64,000 nt of DNA, taken from Polyangiaceae bacterium (GTDB lineage: Bacteria; Myxococcota_A; Polyangia; Polyangiales; Polyangiaceae). Positions 53,201 to 61,471 of this stretch are shown one piece after another (within the stretch, counting starts at the first letter, position 1; every line of letters starts with the position of its first letter). Location of the stretch: the NCBI GenBank assembly GCA_016719945.1, contig JADJYE010000007.1:124001-188000 (forward strand). Direction: 5' to 3'. The notes below the pieces were generated by a model that was given only the letters and a program-made list of their open reading frames with translations, did not search any database and had not been told where the DNA came from. The translations under genes were made by a program, and so were the position numbers.

Positions 53201-53704
53201 CCCGCCGTGCAGCCCTTTGCCGCCGGCCCGCGCCATCTGCGTCGCCATGACGGCGAAGGCGTCGCTCTTCGCGGCGAGCAGGCGAGTGAGGACGCGCCGC
53301 CCGATCTCGCGCTGCTCGGGCCCGACGGGCAAGGCTGCCGCGAGCTGGTACAGCGCGCACCCGGCCGCGCCGGCGTCGAGCCACTCCAGATCGTCGGCCA
53401 GCCCCGACTCGAGCGCGGCGCCCACCGCCTTGACGAGCGCTTCGGGGCGCAGCCCTTCGAGGGCGGTGGGGCCCTCCTCGGTCGCGCCGCGCGCGAGCTC
53501 GGCGATCACCTGGCGAAAGGCGACGCGGCGATCTGCGCCGGACAGGCGCGGCAGGTCGAGCAGGCTGCCGACGAAGGAGGACGCGTCTCGCGCGCGCGCC
53601 CGGAGCTCTCCGCGACGGACGGAGGCCATCTCCGGAACACGCTGCGACTCGGCGACCTCGTCGTTCCGCTCCACGATCGGCTCGCACCCACCTATATCAT
53701 TCAT
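50297..53704 (-). CDS. Large protein with helical-repeat N-terminus and C-terminal Ser/Thr kinase domain
   Basis: A 1,135-residue protein, with start ATG 53704 chosen over the open extension to 54214 that is antisense to the deaminase gene. Residues 1 to about 840 are Ala/Leu/Arg-rich helices in repeated pairs (HEAT/Armadillo-like, e.g. TEWRRAVASLGGLAASKPELAARMF). The kinase domain (about 848-1110) has loop LGAGAAGSVF, the VAIK-like lysine in FALKVP, HLDLKPGN in place of HRD, intact VDFGLAG and APEVWG. The position of the kinase at the C-terminus is uncommon among bacterial Hanks kinases, most of which carry it N-terminally. No membrane segment, so it is cytosolic. The repeats may bind the substrate or a regulator. 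Confidence 0.85.
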   Translation of the reverse strand: MNDIGGCEPIVERNDEVAESQRVPEMASVRRGELRARARDASSFVGSLLDLPRLSGADRRVAFRQVIAELARGATEEGPTALEGLRPEALVKAVGAALESGLADDLEWLDAGAAGCALYQLAAALPVGPEQREIGRRVLTRLLAAKSDAFAVMATQMARAGGKGLHGGPVIARVALLMEMPISLEMPDGALAFAIASRRSLAREYISGPSTRSLPERRLAARILERAARDALRRATMGDRSAVRIVGPDGALEAVYERLLGDREPLVWRHVAIARGLLSPYTAEGPGALEEHMSAKLTATEWRRAVASLGGLAASKPELAARMFSRALRDGLLTRDKGAIAPFLWGLSRAAETEPDAARELFDMAESQSPEDVAEGVLTLARELGEGPFLEHARARALSLMRSVKAARADDGAAALHAELVRSLERTSDDPTLGEQLDLAIRAFADEGARAAHERGLALLETVRGSVDALIAIDASESDETTTGAMARRASFRVVRDIDLGILERDALVSLIRLDHRETRVKAAEQVVEASRQQVFAWLVEHEIENVGKLSPGAPHLLLHLARLKAMLHLLDAEGTTRGEDADAGALARLQVAAGALAACLSEAPPAALRRATMATFARCLDALARLGACDISDVALVAGGCLPDARDLETLAEASMEPDTRALLGRLGAVAREGTLASLDALGEELARVGTARSDGLRAVLVKLSGALSTLGGATSVAEVVSAHTDSDAVIAAENSCFALAQINAGARARVLDRVSDDTSRAPSRAISSLARQVLASGEPAEERAAAEAVASTLDTLPACLAGSIAAALSHFTRLAPRVSALPPERKEVTAVAELPAWVPPRRALGAFYLERPLGAGAAGSVFVVTRFEDKNDPDAERFALKVPDYNANAARHLSEAEFLAMFRSEASALVALPPHPNLAHFVTFDLAARPKPILVMELVEGPNLERMIDTLSLDMSRAIGVLRDVASGLAAMHEADVGHLDLKPGNVLLRGGTSAVLVDFGLAGKKIRLGCGSAPYSAPEVWGHLPAGSKATPMAADVYAFACLAFETLTAQILFDAETEVAMVSAHITHDGLPPKLRALAADPRLLPLSELLFCALRRDPQARLGIVELHTQLDKVLGKLAGLPWPLGQRAG

Positions 53705-53800
53705 GCGACAGCGGTTTGTCGCGTTAACCGGCGGTCGCTCGCGGCGGGTGGAGACGCCCCTCCCGGATCGCCCACGAGGCAAGTAGACTCCCTCCGTCCG

Positions 53801-54226
53801 ATGTCCGATCGCGCCTCGTTCTCCGTCATCTACATGTCGCTCGCCCGATCGCTGGCGGGTCGCTCGAGCTGCGCCATCGACCCCGTGGGGGCGGTCATCA
53901 CGAGCGTCGATTTCCGCAAGGTGCTCGCCATCGGGTACCGAGGGAACGCGTCCGGGCTGCCGAATCGCTGCGATCACGCGGGTGACCCCTGTGGCTGCCT
54001 GCACGCAGAGGAGAACGCGGTCATCCACTGCGACGCCCCCCGGTCGGAGCCCAAGATCGTCTTTTCGTCCAAGCTCCCCTGCCGCATGTGCGCGAAGCGG
54101 CTGATCAACCTCGGCGGGGTGCAAGATCTGTACGTGCCCGGCGGTGCGGCCGACACCTCCCCCGAGTCGTCGACGGTGGTCGACCTGCTCGGGTCGGTCG
54201 GCATCCGCGTGCACGCGGTGGGTTGA
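53801..54226 (+). CDS. dCMP/cytidine deaminase-like zinc enzyme
   Basis: A 141-residue protein of the deoxycytidylate/cytidine deaminase fold. The zinc and catalytic residues are recognisable as CLHAEEN (H68, proton donor E70) and PCRMC (C94, C97). Additional Cys (RCDHAGDPCGCLH) may bind a second metal, as in some dCMP deaminases. It probably removes the amino group from a cytosine-type base or nucleotide; a different role, such as a modified-nucleoside or lipid-linked substrate, is possible. Divergent from the large kinase across 96 bp, and 17 nt ahead of the next kinase gene. Confidence 0.85.
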   Translation: MSDRASFSVIYMSLARSLAGRSSCAIDPVGAVITSVDFRKVLAIGYRGNASGLPNRCDHAGDPCGCLHAEENAVIHCDAPRSEPKIVFSSKLPCRMCAKRLINLGGVQDLYVPGGAADTSPESSTVVDLLGSVGIRVHAVG

Positions 54227-54243
54227 AGCGGTAGGGTCTCAAG

Positions 54244-55242
54244 GTGGATGGGGACCAGCAGCCAGAGGCGCCGCTCGTCGGGCGAGATCTCGGGCGATAT
54301 CGGCTCGAGTCCGCGCTCGGCGAGGGCGGCATGGCGCACGTGTACCGGGCCGTCGAGCGGACCTCGGGTCACAAGGTCGCGGTCAAGGTCTTGCGCGAGG
54401 GCAAGAGCCCTCAGCCCCAGCTGCGCGAGCGCTTCGAGCGCGAGTGGCGCGTCATGCAGGAGATCACCCACCCCAACGTCGTGGCGGTGCTCGACTGGCC
54501 CGACGACCCGATCGGCCCGCTCTACTACGTGATGGAGCTGCTCGAGGGCGAGACCCTCGGGCAGCGGCTCGAGCGTGAGGGGCGGCTCTCGCACGACGAG
54601 GCGATGAGCCTGTTCGAGCAGCTCGCGAAGGGGCTGGTCGCGGTGCACGACGCGGGGAGCGTGCACCGCGACATCAAGCCGCAGAACGTCTTCTTGTGCC
54701 GGGTGCCCGAGAGCGCGCGCGGGACGCGCGTCGCAGCGAAGATCCTCGACTTCGGGCTCGCCCGCGTGTTCGGCAGCCAGATCACCGGGTCAGGGGTGAT
54801 CGTCGGCACGCCGGCGTACGTCTCGCCGGAGCAAGCCGCAGGAGACCGGGTCGATCCGCGGTCCGACGTGTACGCGCTGGGGCTCGTCATGTACCGAGCG
54901 CTCACGGGCCATCACCCGTTCACGAGCGACGATCAGGTCGCGACGCTCGGCCACCAGCTGCTCTCGCCGCCCCCGCCGCTCTCCTGGCTGGAGGAGTCGG
55001 TGCCGGCCGCGCTCGAGGCGCTCGTGCTGCAGATGCTCCGCAAGAAGCCCGACGATCGCCCGCAGACGATGCTCGATGTCCTGCACGAGCTCGCGGCGAT
55101 CGATCGCACGGCTCACGACGCCCCGCCCTCGGCGCGGATGACGAACCCGCCCAATGACCGCTATGGCCCGCTGAATCCCCTCGCGGAGGGGCTGGTGAAG
55201 AACGCGCTCAGGGCGAAGGGCTTCAGGCCGATCGGATCTTGA
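54244..55242 (+). CDS. Soluble Ser/Thr protein kinase
   Basis: A 332-residue Hanks-type kinase. All canonical motifs are intact: GEGGMAHVY, VAVK, HRDIKPQN, DFGLA, GTPAYVSPEQ and the later SDVYALGLVMY. It has no membrane segment or extra domain, and ends shortly after the kinase lobe (VKNALRAKGF). GTG start at 54244. It lies 17 nt after the deaminase-like gene and 37 nt before the lipoprotein, so all three could be cotranscribed. A soluble kinase of this kind may phosphorylate the neighbouring large HEAT-kinase, which remains to be shown. Confidence 0.93.
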   Translation: MDGDQQPEAPLVGRDLGRYRLESALGEGGMAHVYRAVERTSGHKVAVKVLREGKSPQPQLRERFEREWRVMQEITHPNVVAVLDWPDDPIGPLYYVMELLEGETLGQRLEREGRLSHDEAMSLFEQLAKGLVAVHDAGSVHRDIKPQNVFLCRVPESARGTRVAAKILDFGLARVFGSQITGSGVIVGTPAYVSPEQAAGDRVDPRSDVYALGLVMYRALTGHHPFTSDDQVATLGHQLLSPPPPLSWLEESVPAALEALVLQMLRKKPDDRPQTMLDVLHELAAIDRTAHDAPPSARMTNPPNDRYGPLNPLAEGLVKNALRAKGFRPIGS

Positions 55243-55279
55243 AGCGGGCCTCGCCATCGCGACAATGGCTCCCAATTCG

Positions 55280-56866
55280 ATGGATCGTCGCCCCATGTCG
55301 CCTTCAGCGCCTCTGTTTCCCATCGCCTCTGTCGGTCTGCTGGCCCTGGTCGGGCTTTCGGCCTGCCCGTCGCCAGACGCCAGCCTGCCCCGAGAGGCGG
55401 TCGGTCCCGCCGGGCCAACGATCGATCCAATCTCGAGAGTCTGCCCGGCTCGAGTCGCCGTGCTTCCACAGTGCTCTGGGGGGTTCGCCGACGGGGGTGC
55501 GGTGGCGCCCGATGGGGAACGAGTGTTCGTCGTCGGCGGCGCCGCCTCGGGTGTCTGGAGCCTCAGGGCTGGCAGCCGAGTCGCGACGGTCTCCGTGCCC
55601 TCGAGCTTCGGTTGGGCGGAGTGGAACCGCGGAGGAGGGCTCGTCGCGGCGCTGCACGGCGAGGGTCTCCCCGACGTCTTCGAGGTGTTCGATGCGTCGA
55701 CGGGGAGGTCGATCGGGAGGCAGAGCGTCGGCCGTGGGAGCCCGGTCTCGGTCTCGTTCAGCCCCGACGGCGCGCGCGCACTCTACGCAGGCGGCGCCGC
55801 TGAGCCATCGCTCGTCGTGGTCGACACGGCGACAGGTGCACGCGCGTCGGCCGACACGCCGATCGGCACCGACTTCGGCGTGAGGTGGGCATCGAGCTCC
55901 AGCGCGTTCCTCATCAACGCCCTCTACGACGCCGAGACGCTGAAGGTCCGGATGAAGCTGCCGACGCTCAACCTGCCCGCGCTGGCCGTCGCAAGAGCGG
56001 GAGATCGCTTGGCGTCGGTCGACGACCGCGGTCAGGTCCGCGTCGCGCTCGCTTCGACGGGCAAGGTGGAGCGCACGTTCGACGCGGCGAAGGGGGTCCG
56101 GCTGGCAGTGCCCGGTGACCAGAGCGAGGACGCGCGCGCGCCGGTGCCGGTCTGGGGCCTCACGTTCTCGGACGATGGCAGGTCGCTCTTCGCCGCCCTC
56201 GGAGACGGCCGTGTACGTCGCTTCGACGTCAAGACCGGCCGGCTCGACCAGGAGCTGCGCGTCGGCTCAGGCGCCTTCCTGGACGACCCCGCACAGCGAA
56301 CCTTCGAGTCGGAGTCGCGATCGCTCCACGCCAGCCCGAGCGGACGATTCATCGTGCTGTTCGACGCCTATGGCGCCGTGGAGCTGCTCGACACGACCTC
56401 CTCCAAGAGGACCGTGCTCGGGGAGGCAGGAGACGTCACGACCCTGGGAAGCGTGGCGCCCCCCGTCTTCAGCGCGGACGAGGCCTGGCTCCACGTCGGC
56501 CGAGGCGGCGCGCTGTTCGTTCCGGCCACCGGCGCGCGAGCCAGGGAGACAGGGATCATTGGCGAGGCCACCTTCTCCTCCTCGGGCGCGGTGGTCGTGG
56601 GCGGCCGGGCTGACGGAACCGGGGTTCGCCTCATGAGGCTCGCCGACGGCGTGTTCGTCGACGTGGCGATCGGCACGGAAGGGGCGACGGCCGCCATGGT
56701 CGTGCGCGGGCCCTCTGGCCTCTACGCGGGGCCCGTTGGGCTCGCCAGCTGTGCAGACGGGACCGACGCCCCCGGCAGGCCCATCGAGCTCGCCCCGTCG
56801 CTGCTCTCGGACTTCTGGGCGGGAGCGCCGCTCGCCAACCGCTGCGATCCGCTCACTGCTCCCTGA
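55280..56866 (+). CDS. Propeller-like lipoprotein
   Basis: About 528 residues from ATG 55280 (ATG 55265 and 55295 are also in frame, and the lipobox LSAC is compatible with all). Repeated short blades occur through the mature part, for example VFVVGGAASGVWSLRAG, DVFEVFDASTGRSIG, GARALYAGG, SLFAALGDGRVRRFDVKTGRL and FIVLFDAYGAVELLDTTSS. This indicates a WD40/YVTN-type beta-propeller in the periplasm. It overlaps the end of the convergent LolC/E-like gene by 14 bp. No catalytic motif. Confidence 0.82.
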   Translation: MDRRPMSPSAPLFPIASVGLLALVGLSACPSPDASLPREAVGPAGPTIDPISRVCPARVAVLPQCSGGFADGGAVAPDGERVFVVGGAASGVWSLRAGSRVATVSVPSSFGWAEWNRGGGLVAALHGEGLPDVFEVFDASTGRSIGRQSVGRGSPVSVSFSPDGARALYAGGAAEPSLVVVDTATGARASADTPIGTDFGVRWASSSSAFLINALYDAETLKVRMKLPTLNLPALAVARAGDRLASVDDRGQVRVALASTGKVERTFDAAKGVRLAVPGDQSEDARAPVPVWGLTFSDDGRSLFAALGDGRVRRFDVKTGRLDQELRVGSGAFLDDPAQRTFESESRSLHASPSGRFIVLFDAYGAVELLDTTSSKRTVLGEAGDVTTLGSVAPPVFSADEAWLHVGRGGALFVPATGARARETGIIGEATFSSSGAVVVGGRADGTGVRLMRLADGVFVDVAIGTEGATAAMVVRGPSGLYAGPVGLASCADGTDAPGRPIELAPSLLSDFWAGAPLANRCDPLTAP

Positions 56867-58665
56867 AGCCCTCCGCGGGCCGGATGTTGGCCGCGTACAG
56901 GCTGGGGATGACCGTGGCGAGCAGGCACAGCGTCAGCGCGACGGCGCCCGTGATGGCGAACTCTTGCCAGCGCATGAGCACTGGGAGCTGGGAGATGAAG
57001 TAGACCTTCGGATCGAGGGGAAACGCCCAGACGAGCAGCCCCCTGCACACACCGAAGCCGATGAGCAGGCCGAGCGAGGTGCCCAGGCCGCCGATGATCC
57101 CGCCCTGGTAGAGGAAGACCCTGAGGATCGCGGAGTCGCTCGCGCCCATCGCCTTGAGGACGCTGATCTCCTTCTTCTTGTCGAGCACGACCATGATCAA
57201 CGTCGCCACGACCGTGAACGCGGCGACCAGGATGATGAGCGCGAGGACGCCGCTCATGCCGATCTGCTGGATCAAGAGGGCGGTGAAGAGCCCGTGGTTC
57301 AGCTCCTTCCAGTCCATGATGCGATAGCCGCACGCGTCGTCGCTGCAGCCCGGAGAGCGCCGCGCGGACCGCCTCGACGACGTCGTCCGACTTGTCGATG
57401 TCGGCGATCTTCATCTCGATGCCGGTGACCGTGTCGCCCTCGTCGTAGAACTCCTGAGCCTCGTACAGGTCGGTGTAGACGAGCTTGGAGTCGTATTGAT
57501 CGAAGCCGGCCTCGAACATCGCCATGACGCGGAAGCTCTTCGCGACCGGGGCCTTCACGGCGCCACCCGAGAACTGGAAGCCGATGGTGGGCGACGAGAC
57601 GGTGACGCACGTACCGAGCTTGAGATCGAGGTTCTCCGCGAGGGAGACGCCGACCACGATCCCGGGCAGCTTCTTCACCAGCTCGGCGTCGTCACAGGGG
57701 TCTTTGACCAGATCCTTGAGGACCTCGTCGTCGTCCTCCGGGAGCTTGCTCGTGTAGCCCCCTTCGGGCGTGACCTCACCCTCGGGCGCCGGCTTGGCGT
57801 CGGCCGGCGGCTCGTCCTTGGCGTCGGGCTCCTTCGCGTCTTTGGCGGCGTCTTTGGCGGCGCCCTTGTCCGTGCCGCCCTTGTCCGTGGTGCTTTTACC
57901 CGCAGCGTCTTTGGCCTTCGCGTCGACGGCGGGCTCGTCAGCGGGCGGGTCCGCGGGCTTCGAGCCGCCCTGCTTCTCGTAGTACCGCATCGCGTCGCGG
58001 ATCACGGGGGCGGCGTGCCCCCCTGCGTCGGCGTCGCCCGCGTCGGCGTCGCCCGCGTCGGGCGAGGTGGCGTCGGAGTGAACCGGAGGCGGCTCAGGAG
58101 AGGGAAAGGGAGGGACGTCGCCGGTCGGGATCGGCTCGATCTTCGGAGCGGGCGGCATCGCGCCCTCGCGCCTCAGCCCGGCCAGCAGGCCGATGCCGCA
58201 CGCGAGATCGCTGGGCTTGGGACACTCTCCCGCCTCGCCGCGGATCACGTGGCGCGGCAGATCGAGCACCGGGGGGACCTCGGGGGGCAACCCGACGCCG
58301 AGGCTCGCCTGGGGATCGACGCCCTTCACCAGCACGCCGGTCGCGGTCTTCTCGCCGTGCGAGAGCATCATCGGGTTGATGCTGAAGGGGGCGACGTTCA
58401 TCACGCCCTTCACCCCTCGCACCCGGTCCATGATCTCCCGGTAGTTGCGAAACTCGGGCGAGTGCTTCAGCACCAGCACGTGCGCGTTGACCCCGAGCAC
58501 CTTCTCGCGAAACTCTGCCTGGAACCCGCCGGTGACGCTCATCACGGTGAGCAGGGCGGCGACGCCGAGGGCGACGCCCAGGATCGCGAAGGCCGTGCCG
58601 ACCGAGATGCTGGCGCGCTTCTTCGAGCCCAAATAGCGGACGGCGAGCCGCAGCGGGTATCCCAT
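56853..58665 (-). pseudogene. LolC/LolE-like ABC permease, single-base frameshift, with large insertion
   Basis: The N-terminal part from ATG 58665 has the LolC/E signature: first membrane helix (about 24-46), TVMSVTGGFQAEFREKVLG, APFSINPMMLS. At about 168-333 there is an Ala/Asp/Lys/Pro-rich insertion not usual in this family. The conserved VVGVSLAENLDLKLG and a typical periplasmic domain follow. At about residue 439 the frame breaks; the next frame supplies the rest, from CSDDACGYRIMDWKELNHGL through membrane helices 2-4 to the stop at 56853. One extra base at the G/C run 57349-57351 accounts for it. The intact protein (~603 residues) would move lipoproteins from the inner membrane. Possibly a sequencing error. 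Confidence 0.85.
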
Positions 58666-58802
58666 CGACGAGAGGGGCTCTAGCAGAAGGGGCCGACCGA
58701 CGCGAGGCCGCGCGTGGCCCTCGCCGCTCCGGGCTCGTTCCGCTAGCCTGACCGCTGGCCGACGCCCGTCCGGCGGGGCATCGCTCGGCCGTCCCTCGCC
58801 AC

Positions 58803-60182
58803 GTGAAGACGCTGCTCGACAAGGTGCCCGAGGACGTCGCCTTCCTGGTGAGGCGGCTCCGCGAGCGAGGCAAACGAGGCTGGATCGTCGGCGGGTGCGT
58901 CCGCGACCTGCTGCGCGGCAAGGAGCCGAAGGACTGGGACGTCGCGACCGACGCCCGACCCCAGGAGGTGAAGCGCTTCTTCTCGCGCGTCATCGACACC
59001 GGCATCGCCCACGGCACGGTCACGGTGCTGGTCGAGCACCGCCCGTACGAGGTCACGACGCTCCGCGGCGAGGGCGCTTATTCTGACGGCCGCCGCCCCG
59101 ACAAGGTCGAGTTCGTGGACGACATCGTGGCCGACCTCGCGCGGCGCGACTTCACGTTCAACGCCATCGCCCTCGACCCGATCGACGGCCACGTCATCGA
59201 CCCGTTCGGCGGCCAGGCCGATCTCACCCGAGGCGTGCTCCGGGCCGTAGGCGACGCGCGCGAGCGCTTCGCCGAGGACGGGCTGCGCGTCCTGCGCGCC
59301 GCGCGCTTCAGCGCGACGCTAGAGGTGAAGATCGACGAGGACACCGAGCGCGCAATGGGCTCCGCCGCGTCCCACGACACGTTCAAGAAGGTCAGCCAAG
59401 AGCGCGTCCGCGACGAGTGGATGAAATCGATGAGCGCGGAGCGCCCGAGCGTCGCCTTCGACGCCATGCTGCGCACCGGCCTGCTCGCCATCACCTGCCC
59501 CGAGCTCGTCGAGTCGGTCGGCTGCGAGCAGAACCGCTACCACGCGTTCGACGTGTGGGGGCACGCGATGGCGTGCCTCGACGCCGCCGAGCCCGACGCG
59601 CTGCTCCGCTTGAGCGCGCTGTTGCACGACGTCGGCAAGCCGCGCTCGCGCGCCTTCTCCGACAAGACGAACGACTACACGTTCTACGACCACGAGCGGA
59701 TCGGCGCGCAGATCGCGGACCCGATCCTCCAGCGCCTCAAGTTCTCGAACGACGAGCGCGCCAAGGTCGCCTCGCTCGTCCGCCACCACCTCATCTGCTA
59801 CTCGCCCGACTGGACCGACGCGGCCGTGCGCCGCTGGCTCCGGCGCGTCGGCACCGACCTCGCGCCGATGCTCTATCGGCTCGGGCGCGCCGACGTGCGC
59901 GGCAAGGGCCGGCCGGCCGACGCCGACCTCAACAACATCGACGAGCTCGAGCGGCGAGCGAGCGAGCTGCTCGCGAGCGGCGCCGCGCTCTCCACGCGAG
60001 ACCTCCAGCTCAAGGGGGGAGACCTCATGAAGGAGCTGTCGATCGCCCCGGGCCCCGTCGTCGGCAAGATCCTCGAGCGCCTGCTCGAGCTGGTGACCGA
60101 CGAGCCGACGGCGAACGAGCGGGAAGCCCTGCTCGCCGAGGCGCGGCGCCTCCACGCCGAGCTGACACGAGACGCGAGCTGA
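58803..60182 (+). CDS. CCA-adding / poly(A) polymerase family nucleotidyltransferase with HD domain
   Basis: A 459-residue class II nucleotidyltransferase. The head has GGCVRDLL and DWDVATDA (two catalytic Asp), then RRDFTFNAIAL, the RNA-binding neck and body (DGLRVLRAARFSA), and a C-terminal HD hydrolase (LLHDVGKPRS, HERIGAQIADPIL, VRHHL). It adds CCA to tRNA 3' ends, or, if it is the PcnB subtype, tails RNA; the HD domain favours a CCA-type enzyme. GTG start. It is followed 3 nt later by the chromate transporter. Confidence 0.92.
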   Translation: MKTLLDKVPEDVAFLVRRLRERGKRGWIVGGCVRDLLRGKEPKDWDVATDARPQEVKRFFSRVIDTGIAHGTVTVLVEHRPYEVTTLRGEGAYSDGRRPDKVEFVDDIVADLARRDFTFNAIALDPIDGHVIDPFGGQADLTRGVLRAVGDARERFAEDGLRVLRAARFSATLEVKIDEDTERAMGSAASHDTFKKVSQERVRDEWMKSMSAERPSVAFDAMLRTGLLAITCPELVESVGCEQNRYHAFDVWGHAMACLDAAEPDALLRLSALLHDVGKPRSRAFSDKTNDYTFYDHERIGAQIADPILQRLKFSNDERAKVASLVRHHLICYSPDWTDAAVRRWLRRVGTDLAPMLYRLGRADVRGKGRPADADLNNIDELERRASELLASGAALSTRDLQLKGGDLMKELSIAPGPVVGKILERLLELVTDEPTANEREALLAEARRLHAELTRDAS

Positions 60183-60185
60183 CGC

Positions 60186-61339
60186 GTGGGCGCCGCGAGC
60201 TCGGCCGGCGAGTCCGACGCCGCACGCCTGCGCGAGCTCGCGCTCCTCTTCTTGCGGCTCGGCGCGACCGCGTTCGGCGGCCCCGCCGCCCACATGGCGC
60301 TCATGAAGCGGGAGGTCGTGGACCAGCGTAAATGGCTGACCCCGGCGCAGCTGCTCGACCTGATCGCGGCGACCAACCTCATCCCCGGCCGAGTTCGACC
60401 GAGCTCGCCATCCACATCGGGCAAGAGCGGGCTGGCCAGCGAGGCGCGGTGGTCGCCGGCGCCTGCTTCATCTTGCCGGCGACGCTCGTCACGCTCGCGG
60501 TCGCGTGGCTGTACGTCGAATACGGGCACCTCCCCCGCGCGGAGGCCGCGCTCTACGGCATGAAGCCGGTCATCGTCGCCATCGTGGCGCACGCGCTCTT
60601 CAGCCTCGCGCGGGTCGCGGTGAAGAGCGCGGGGCTGGTCGCGATCGGGCTCGCGGCGGTGCTCGCATGCGCCCTCGGGGTGCCGGAGCTCGCGGTGCGC
60701 GGGGGCGCCGCCGCCATTGCCGCGGCGAGCCGAACGACGCCCGGCAAGGCGGGCGCGCCCGCGGTCGTCGCTGGGCTGCCGGCGCTCGTGGCGACCGCCG
60801 CGCCGAGCGTCACCACCGGCGGCATCTTCCTGGTCTTCCTGAAGATCGGCAGCGTCCTCTTCGGGAGCGGGTACGTGCTGGTGGCCTTCTTGCGCGCCGA
60901 CCTGGTGGAGGCCCGCGGCTGGCTCACCGAGGCCCAGCTCCTCGACGCGGTCGCCGCGGGGCAAATCACGCCCGGACCCGTGTTCACGACGGCGACGTTC
61001 ATCGGCTACCTCCTCGACGGCCTCCCCGGCGCGAGCGCGGCGACCGTCGGGATCTTCTTGCCGGCCTTCGTGTTCGTCGCCGCGAGCGGGTGGCTCTTGC
61101 CTCGACTCCGGCGCTCGAAGACCTTCGGCGCCGCGCTCGACGGCATCAACGTCGCGTCGATCGCCCTGATGCTGGTGGTGACCTTCGATCTCGCGCGCGC
61201 CTGCCTGATCGACCCCTTCGCGATCGCCCTCGCGCTCGGCGCGTTCGCGGCGCTCGTGCGCACGAAGGTCAACCCGATGTGGCCCGTCGCCGGCGGCGCC
61301 GCCGGCGGCGTGGTGCTCCGCGCGCTCGGCTGGGTGTAG
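60186..61339 (+). pseudogene. Chromate transporter ChrA, single-base frameshift
   Basis: The ChrA N-terminal half (FLRLGATAFGGPAAHMALM, QLLDLIAATNLIPG) is in one frame. The rest (STELAIHIGQERAGQRGAVVAGA through QLLDAVAAGQITPGPVFTTATF and the last helices) is in the next. The join is expected at PGPSSTELAIH: one base appears missing from the C/G run 60383-60390. The joined product would be about 384 residues with two homologous halves, as in the typical two-domain ChrA. The family exports chromate or, in a few species, acts on other oxyanions. Either a consensus error or a real frameshift. Confidence 0.9.
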
Positions 61340-61471
61340 CCTCCAGACATCCTCCCCGCTCAGCGCTCCGCCACCGCCTCCGTCGCCGACTTCGCGCTCC
61401 GCTTCGCGTACTTCACGCTCGCGCCGGTCTTTGTCGTCTTCTTCGCGCTGATCGTCCCCATCACGCCGATC

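Noticed and set aside
50366..53800. The plus-strand open frame of over 1,100 codons ahead of the deaminase gene.
   Set aside because: It opposes the kinase protein, whose motifs are clear on the minus strand. Only its last 141 codons, from ATG 53801, are a real gene.
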